The notes beneath the pieces are model-generated. The model did no database searches and was not told the origin of the DNA. It saw only the letters and a list, made by a program, of their open reading frames with translations. From NCBI GenBank assembly GCA_024699855.1, contig JAMPIQ010000001.1, forward strand, positions 14,756,001 through 14,820,000: a stretch of 64,000 nt of DNA. Direction: 5' to 3'. Source of the stretch: Aphelenchoides besseyi (lineage: Eukaryota > Nematoda > Chromadorea > Rhabditida > Aphelenchoididae). The position numbers and the translations under genes were made by a program. Below are positions 58,455-64,000 of this stretch, one piece after another (positions within the stretch are counted from its first letter, which is position 1; each line of letters begins with the position of its first letter).

Positions 58455-59075
58455 ATGCTCGGACTAATGATCCTCGTCTTCGTTACTCCACTGCTCATTC
58501 AGTGCAAATCGAAGAAGAAACCGATGGACCAAAAGAAGATCTCGAAACAAAGTGGAAAATCGGTTGGATTGAAAAGCTACATTCGTCTTCTATCTCCGAT
58601 TTTCAGAACCTTGTGCGCGTCTCCTCCGGGAAGAACACCAAATCGAAGAGTGGAAAACGTAAGTCGGACGATAGAAACGAAAACAAATCGCTGCAGCTGA
58701 GGGCAGTGGGAAGACAGCCGACGATCAGCAGAAACCCAAAGTCGCCATGGTCGTTGAAGCCAAGAACGTCAAGAAGCAAGCAGGACCATTTGACGAGGAT
58801 TATCCGGAAGTCGTTGAACCAACACCGTCAGTTAAGAAGAAGCGAGAGAAAGAGTTGGAAGAAAGTCGGAAGCTGAAGATCAAGAAAGGTTTCTACCAAG
58901 TAAGTTGACTTCGTTTCCAATTGTTGAGTTTGCGTTTCAGTCGAAATCGGACGAGGATGATACGCTCGAGAAAATCAAGAGTTTGAAGGAGGAGAAGTCG
59001 GACGATGAGTTGAATCAAACTTCGAAGAAAGTATCAAAGAAATTGAAGTCCAAAGTGAAGAAGCGAAAAGTTTAG
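58455..59075 (+). CDS. Lysine-rich secreted or membrane-anchored protein
   Basis: Four exons starting MLGLMILVFVTPLLIQCKSK, a signal peptide or anchor. They are joined by introns GTTGGA...TTTTCAG (44 nt, near 58562-58605), GTAAGT...GCTGCAG near 58660 and GTAAGT...TTTCAG near 58900, all in phase. The mature part is highly charged: KKKPMDQKKISKQSGKS, AGPFDEDYPEVVEPTPS, KKREKELEESRKLKIKK, EDDTLEKIKSLKEEKSDDEL and a basic end (KLKSKVKKRKV). Length is about 170 residues. ATG 58455 directly follows a TTGCAG acceptor-like site, so a trans-splice leader or 5' UTR intron is plausible. No family is recognised. The charge pattern suits an ER-membrane or nucleolar protein, depending on whether the hydrophobic N-terminus is used. 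Confidence 0.6.
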
Positions 59076-59293
59076 TAAAAACGATTATCCTCGGAAATAA
59101 ACATTCGATGTCGTGCCGCTCAGTTTAACAAACTTTTTTGGGTTTTGCCAAAAAATAGTGGCTAAACCATTAAAGTTGAAAATTTTGAGTTTACAACAAT
59201 AACAAAGAAAAAGATTCTGCAATTATGTTCAATCTTAATTGCCGATCACTTTGTTTATTCTTCTATAAGAAGTCTGAAAGAGATCTTATTTGG

Positions 59294-60165
59294 TCAAAAC
59301 TCGAACATTTGCTTGTAGATCGTTTCGATCGTTGACAACCGTGGAAGTGGAGGGAAACCGGGTGGTGGGTTTGGGTCCAAGTTGACTGTCGAGTTACTCG
59401 AACGCTTCAATGGATTGCAGTTCTGAACAAAAAGCAGTCAAAATAAGAGGCTCAAGACGAACCAACTGAACTTCTTCCTCCTTAGACGGCATCCAAATCA
59501 AACGCTTGAGCGATTGAAGATTGTGACCAAGAAACGAGTCGATAAGCTGATTTTGTGAACTGTAAGGCCGAATCTTGGCAATCGATTTGGTGGGCTTTGA
59601 ATTGATGTCTTTGACTTTCGAACCCTGGATTTGTGGAGGATTAGCTGGTAAGAACTGAAAGTTGAAATTAGTGTTTTTACTGCAAAAGGGAAACCCACTT
59701 GTGTTTTGAAAAGATTTTTGCCATTTTGTAGTGCCACTTTATTGTTCTTTTCCACGTTATCAGCTCGGTCGTGAATAAAGTAACAGCGCTCACCATAAGG
59801 ACAGATACCCGTTTCGTAGAAGTTGCAGGTGCGAGTTCTGTATTTGCGTTGTTGACTGAAAACGTGAATATAAGATTGAATCCTCTTTGACTTACTGAGT
59901 TTTACGATCAACGTGAATGAAACGGCAAGACGAGCCAAAACGACAGAAACCGCTTGAAAGCCAAAAACTGCAAATCGGCTTCTTCGTTTTGATTTGTTTC
60001 CTGAAGACTTGAAGAAAACTGGTGAAATGAATGATCTTACTGGTGAGTTAGTTCGTTGACATTCCTGACCGTCTTTTGCTTTGCCAATCGTTCTCGGCAC
60101 TTGCGACCTCCGCGTTGCCGACGACGTCGTTTCGGAGCTTCGGGTTGAGAGATCGGCGAGTCCAT
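59294..60165 (-). CDS. Tandem CCCH zinc-finger RNA-binding protein (TTP/TIS11-like)
   Basis: Starts MDSPISQPEAPKRRRRQRGG at 60165. An intron GTAAGA...CTTCAG (40 nt) leads to finger 1, CSFWLSSGFCRFGSSCRFIH (C-x8-C-x5-C-x3-H). A further GTAAGT...TTTCAG intron leads to KYRTRTCNFYETGICPYGER and then CYFIH. Finger 2 is thus C-x7-C-x5-C-x3-H, one residue shorter than the TTP standard x8. The RYRT lead-in and PYGxRCxFIH block are as in the tristetraprolin family, which binds AU-rich mRNA 3' UTRs. The C-terminal part is low-complexity and ends PPPGFPPLPRL, then YKQMFEF at 59294. Nematode CCCH proteins of this type often act in germline and early embryo, but this is not evident here. Confidence 0.82.
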
Positions 60166-60347
60166 CGAAGAAGACAAATGAGATTGTCGAAGAAACGTGA
60201 ACTGAACATTTAAATTTGCATCTTTAAGTGAAAACTGGTGATGCAAAAATCGATTTTATTGGAAACTTGGTTCGTCGATTCACTTTGGTTCTTGCTTGTT
60301 ATCTTGAACGGTCGCTCAACTTCTCGCTCTCAACTAAACGTCCACTC

Positions 60348-60593
60348 ATGGCCGTTCCATCGGTAAACGACGATCCAAACTCTCCCGCAAATCTTATTCA
60401 ATACGCACAACTCCGTGCGGATATTGATGCCACTCTTGGGTAAGTCTATGCATTCAAACACCAATCTTCGACCATCTAATCGTTTCTTTTCAGTTTCCTT
60501 ATGGAGAATAGCCTAGAACTAGCATTGGAGTATTGTAATGCGATGAGGAGTTTGAACCAGAAATACTTGCAAAAGGCTGTGGATGAAGAATGA
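60348..60593 (+). CDS. Small helical protein, unrecognised
   Basis: Two exons (60348-60439 and about 60494-60593) joined by GTAAGT...TTTCAG encode 63 residues. They start MAVPSVNDDPNSPANLIQYA and end QKYLQKAVDEE, with a predicted helical second half (ENSLELALEYCNAMRSLN). No signal peptide or membrane segment. AATAAA follows near 60620. The divergent start relative to the CCCH gene (183 bp apart) suggests a shared bidirectional promoter. Family unknown; size and composition fit a small adaptor or complex subunit. Confidence 0.6.
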
Positions 60594-61008
60594 TGATGTG
60601 TGTATAGAATTAGAATTGTTAATAAACTATTTAATTTGGTTCCTGATATTCTTAGATTGAGTGATAACAAGAACCGTAACATTCACTTGATAAAAAAATC
60701 CGACGACTTCAATTTTTATAGAATAATTGATTTCATCTCGTGTTGGGACCAATTCAAACGTTTCGAACTGTAACAAATTGAGTTAGAAACAAAGTGTAAA
60801 ACACTTTTGGAACCTAATCAGAGTGACCAGTTCTGTGGTCATTTTATAGTCGAGGTCGTAAAGTCATTAGAATTCGAAAGTAGTAGGTGCAGTTGTCACG
60901 ATTCCAAAACTGAAGGACTATTGTATAAAACTTGCTAAAAATAGAATTGGAGTCAGTTAAACTCAGTCGATTTGCTCGTCCACAAACAAGTCCAGCGGTC
61001 CAGCTAAG

Positions 61009-61451
61009 ATGCCAGTCAGCTGCCAAATTCTACCGATTTTTTCTTATATTTTCGTAGTTGGCACTTTGACGTTCGTTGTCTCCACGTATGAAAATTTGAG
61101 GCCAAATTATGGCGCAGTAAGTTCACTTTGACTTTTTAAGTCAAAAGTAGTTATTGAACGATTAACAGAAATGTAAGGACCTTTCAGGATGCTGCAATTT
61201 TGGTTTCTGCTCCAATTATTCAACGTCGATCTTACGCGTTCCAATGGCACAACGACATGGATTCGTTCGCTAAGCCCGAATGGCAAAACTACGACTGGAC
61301 AAGTGGAAATCAATGGTATCAAGACCAATCGAACGGTCGTAACGGTCAATTGAGTTCACCATCGTTATTGTCTCGTCATTGGTTACAAAAACGGGGAGCC
61401 ATGCGTCGTGAACGTATTCTTGATGCCTTGGGAGGCGACTACTTAATCTGA
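61009..61451 (+). CDS. Small secreted protein, possible neuropeptide precursor
   Basis: Two exons. The first starts MPVSCQILPIFSYIFVVGTL (signal peptide or anchor) and ends NYGA at a GTAAGT near 61117. The second follows CCTTTCAG at about 61188 and runs to 61451, for about 120 residues. The second exon has basic pairs that could be cleavage sites: IIQRRSYAFQWHND, LQKRGAMRRERI. The mature part is rich in Trp/Tyr/Gln/Asn (WQNYDWTSGNQWYQDQSNG) and the last predicted fragment is ERILDALGGDYLI. No Cys in the second exon. Prohormone processing is inference; it could be another small secreted protein. Confidence 0.55.
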
Positions 61452-61779
61452 ATATGCCAGCATTCATTTGTTTATTGATCACAGTAAACTCCTAAAATGG
61501 GTGCGGTTGAGCAGTCAACTTCTATCCTTCAAATTACTTGATGGATCTTGCAGCTTTAGTTTTGTCTAACAACCGTTTGCAAAAAATAAAATGATTTTGT
61601 ACATATCGATGGATTGCTGTTCATAACATTTAGCAGAAGATAATTTCTTCAGTTAAAGAGCGACGGTTTGAAGTCAAAGCGAACACCGAACATACCACCG
61701 CATGAACATCAGTTGCTGTCCGTTTGTTTGCGTCCGAGCAGTCGAAGTGGAACGCGCTTTCTCAGCGGAGGAGATGTAC
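61452..61779. other. Intergenic before the tRNA
   Basis: 3' end of the peptide gene (AATAAA near 61588) and about 180 bases before the tRNA. Nothing else recognised. Confidence 0.5.
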
Positions 61780-61851
61780 GGGAACGTAGCTCAGTGGTAG
61801 AGCAATCGACTGCAGATCGATAGGTCACTGGTTCAATCCCGGTCGTTCCCT
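61780..61851 (+). tRNA. tRNA-Cys (GCA)
   Basis: Folds as a full cloverleaf. Acceptor GGGAACG pairs with CGTTCCC. The D arm is GCTC-AGTGGTA-GAGC. The anticodon arm is ATCGA-CTGCAGA-TCGAT with anticodon GCA, and the T arm contains GGTTCAATCC. Internal box A and B elements are intact. A T-run (TCTTTTT) follows as RNA polymerase III terminator. No intron. Confidence 0.97.
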
Positions 61852-62241
61852 ACCGTCTTTTTGCTCGAGATGTAAGAAAAACGTTTTAATTGACTTTAAG
61901 TTTTGATCGAATTGTAGCAACGTTTTCGTAAGATTTAACACCAGTAATCACTATGTGTCAAGCCGACCAGCCAATTTAACTCTTCTCATTAACTTTTGTG
62001 CGTTTAGTAGAAATCGATAGTTAGCACATTGTCCGCAAAATAACAAACAAAAACATGTTTGTCGTTCGCTCTTTGCTCCTTTACGGAGCCACCACTGGGT
62101 TGTTTACGTTTTGCACATATCGTTCGCTCAATCACTTTGTTATTCCTGTCTCACTTCCCAGCGGCTATTTTGAGTTCTTGACTTCTTCCATCGACTAATT
62201 TTTCAATCAAAAACCACTTCTCTTTATTCCGATTTCTAATT
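61852..62241. other. tRNA terminator and ADP/ATP carrier promoter region
   Basis: The Pol III terminator T-run lies at about 61857-61862. The rest is the 5' region of the ADP/ATP carrier, with no recognised gene. Confidence 0.5.
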
Positions 62242-63396
62242 ATGTCCGATGCAGGAACAGCGAAGGAGGTTGCGAAGAGCGGCGCCAAAAGTTTCGAACT
62301 CAAAAAGTTTTTTCTCGATTTGGTTTCTGGTGGAACTGCAGCTGCTGTCTCGAAAACGGCTGTAGCCCCGATCGAACGCGTCAAACTTCTGCTTCAGGTA
62401 GAAGCTTTTTTATTCTCTTTTGTTTAATGTTGATTTTAGTCCCAAGATGCATCTACCACCATCACCGCGGATAAGAAGTACAAGTCGATTAGAGATGTAC
62501 TTCAACGTGTACCGAAAGAACAGGTAAGCGACGTTTAACTCACCTTTCATTCACGATATTTCAGGGATTGGCTTCGCTTTGGCGTGGAAATTTTGCGAAT
62601 TTGCTCAGATACTTTCCGACACAGGCCTTGAACTTCGCTTTCAAAGACACGTACAAACAGATGTTCGGAAAGTAGGCATATTCGTCCATTAGTTTCATAG
62701 TCAAGTCATATTTCAGTTACGACAAAAACCAACAGTTTTGGAAATTCTTTGGCGCCAATTTGGCTTCTGGTGGAATGGCCGGTGCAACTTCTTTGTGTTT
62801 TGTTTATCCACTGGACTTTGCTCGTACACGTTTGGCTACAGATATCGGAAAGGGAGATTCACGGGAGTTTCGAGGTCTTGGCGACTGTTTGGTTAAAACC
62901 GTGAAATCGGATGGACCGATTGGACTCTATCGGTTAGTTGCGAATAAATCGGCTTGATTGGCTTGTTGATTTCAGCGGTTTCTTCGTTTCGGTTCAAGGA
63001 ATTATCATCTATCGAGCTTCGTACTTTGGACTTTACGATACGGCCAAACAGATGTTCACTAAAGACGGACACAAATTGAACTTCTTTGCTTCGTGGGCTA
63101 TTGCTCAGGTTTGCAATTTTTGAAATGACATTCACTCTTGCCTGTTTCTTCAGGTTGTAACTGTTAGTTCGGGTATTTTATCCTATCCGTGGGATACCGT
63201 TCGTCGTCGTATGATGATGCAAAGTGGTCGAAAAGATATTCTATATAAGAGCACATTGGATTGCGCAAAGAAGATCATCAAGAATGAAGGAGTCTCAGCC
63301 TTGTTCAAAGGTGCTCTATCGAACATTTTCCGTGGAACCGGCGGTGCACTTGTTTTGGCGATTTACGACGAAATTCAGAAGTTTATTCACGGTTAG
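62242..63396 (+). CDS. Mitochondrial ADP/ATP translocase (SLC25 family)
   Basis: Exchanges cytosolic ADP for matrix ATP across the inner mitochondrial membrane. Six exons with introns of about 40-60 nt encode about 310 residues, starting [20 protein letters not shown]. All three mitochondrial-carrier repeats are present, with signatures [30 protein letters not shown] and [16 protein letters not shown]. The last includes RRRMMM, the motif diagnostic of ADP/ATP carriers. [20 protein letters not shown] and [20 protein letters not shown] are also typical. Stop at 63394. Intact in all respects and expected to be essential and highly expressed. C. elegans has several ant paralogs; which one this matches cannot be told. 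Confidence 0.96.
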
Positions 63397-63766
63397 AGTA
63401 CTTAGATTTCTATTCCATTATTGCATTCATGTATAAATCAGATTTCTATCCCAAATTGGGAACATAAACATCTGAACTATGCGACTTGAAAATTGTAAGC
63501 TCTTCAAACAATGCCACTTGCAAACACTTTCTATGCCAAAGGATCGTCGAAGTAAGCCAAGAGTCAGGAATTCAAAATGAAACCAAAAACTTGGTGATGT
63601 AGATTCGACTTTGGGTTACACAATAGATAGCAAGTTGTCAATAAAAAAGTTTATTGTGAAAAATTTGCGATGTACATTTTCATTGAGCAATTAAAACGAG
63701 GAAGCAAGATCGACAACATAAACTAAAATATTAGTGGAAATTCAATAAGTTATTTATACTCCTCGA
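63397..63766. other. Convergent 3' regions
   Basis: Between the ADP/ATP carrier (+) and a minus-strand gene. TTTATT at about 63648 is an AATAAA for the minus-strand transcript. No other feature. Confidence 0.5.
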
Positions 63767-64000
63767 TTAGTTTTCACTATAAACGAACTCGTCAACAAGC
63801 AACAAATGAGCGTCAATGTTCCAGGAGGCGTCGGTCAAAAGCTTCGACAATTCGACGGTGTCTATCGGATTGACAGCATTGGGAAAACGGCTAAATGGAT
63901 TACTTTGTTGTTGTTGTGATAAGCAACATCTCGTCTACCTGTGAAGGATCAAGAACTCCAATTGAAAAGCCGCTAGCAGAACGTCTGTTGGTTGGGCGTT
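63767..64000 (-). CDS. Last two exons of an unrecognised gene, cut by the window edge
   Basis: Exon 64000-63941 encodes AQPTDVLLAAFQLEFLILH. A 48-nt intron (GTAGAC...TTTAG) leads to SRFPNAVNPIDTVELSKLLT and DASWNIDAHLLLVDEFVYSE, ending in TAA at 63767. The phase across the intron is consistent and an AATAAA lies downstream on the same strand. Too little is present to name the family. Confidence 0.55.

Overview
This window is nuclear DNA from an animal, most likely a nematode. Genes are cut into many short exons by introns of about 40-50 nt with GTAAGT/GTGAGT-type donors and TTTCAG/TTTTAG acceptors. Canonical metazoan genes (cubilin, PDE4, GH31 alpha-glucosidase, class-5 P4-ATPase, ADP/ATP carrier) sit beside nematode-type ones (a serpentine chemoreceptor, a DPNYQ-repeat protein). 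The transposons are also nematode-like: a BEL/Pao element with a phlebovirus-type envelope gene, a DD41D mariner and a KRBA2/Ginger-type integrase. I cannot name the species.

Layout. 1-957 (-): start of a gene that runs off the left edge, possibly a P2C-type ATPase. 3064-7621 (-): P4-ATPase lipid flippase. 7.9-10.2 kb: weakly supported minus-strand exons. 10215-11157 (-): unrecognised secreted protein. 12497-28716 (+): a very large cubilin-type receptor with about 8 EGF and about 27 CUB domains. Its only long intron holds a complete ZC3H10-type CCCH zinc-finger gene on the opposite strand. 29563-33166 (+): trefoil plus GH31 alpha-glucosidase. 35486-39993 (+): PDE4-type cAMP phosphodiesterase with UCR1, UCR2 and catalytic domain. 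40807-42108 (+): chemoreceptor.

The 42.6-57.9 kb interval is the disturbed part. It holds a decayed MYBBP1A/Pol5 fragment, an unrecognised small gene, a BEL/Pao remnant split by a mariner that has itself suffered an internal 531-bp tandem duplication, the second half of a small multi-pass membrane gene, a DPNYQ-repeat gene, a CK1-like kinase fragment, and a helicase/transposon complex. That complex is a half DEAD-box helicase whose second RecA domain is replaced by a hydrophobic tail, three copies of a ~65-aa unit, an integrase relic, and a second truncated helicase copy fused to the end of that integrase.

58.4-64 kb returns to ordinary compact genes: a lysine-rich secreted or anchored protein, a tandem CCCH (TTP-like) RNA-binding protein, a small helical protein, a possible neuropeptide precursor, tRNA-Cys(GCA), the ADP/ATP translocase and the last exons of an unknown minus-strand gene. 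No operon-like functional grouping is evident. The strongest signals for follow-up are the helicase/Ginger complex and the nested transposon stack.
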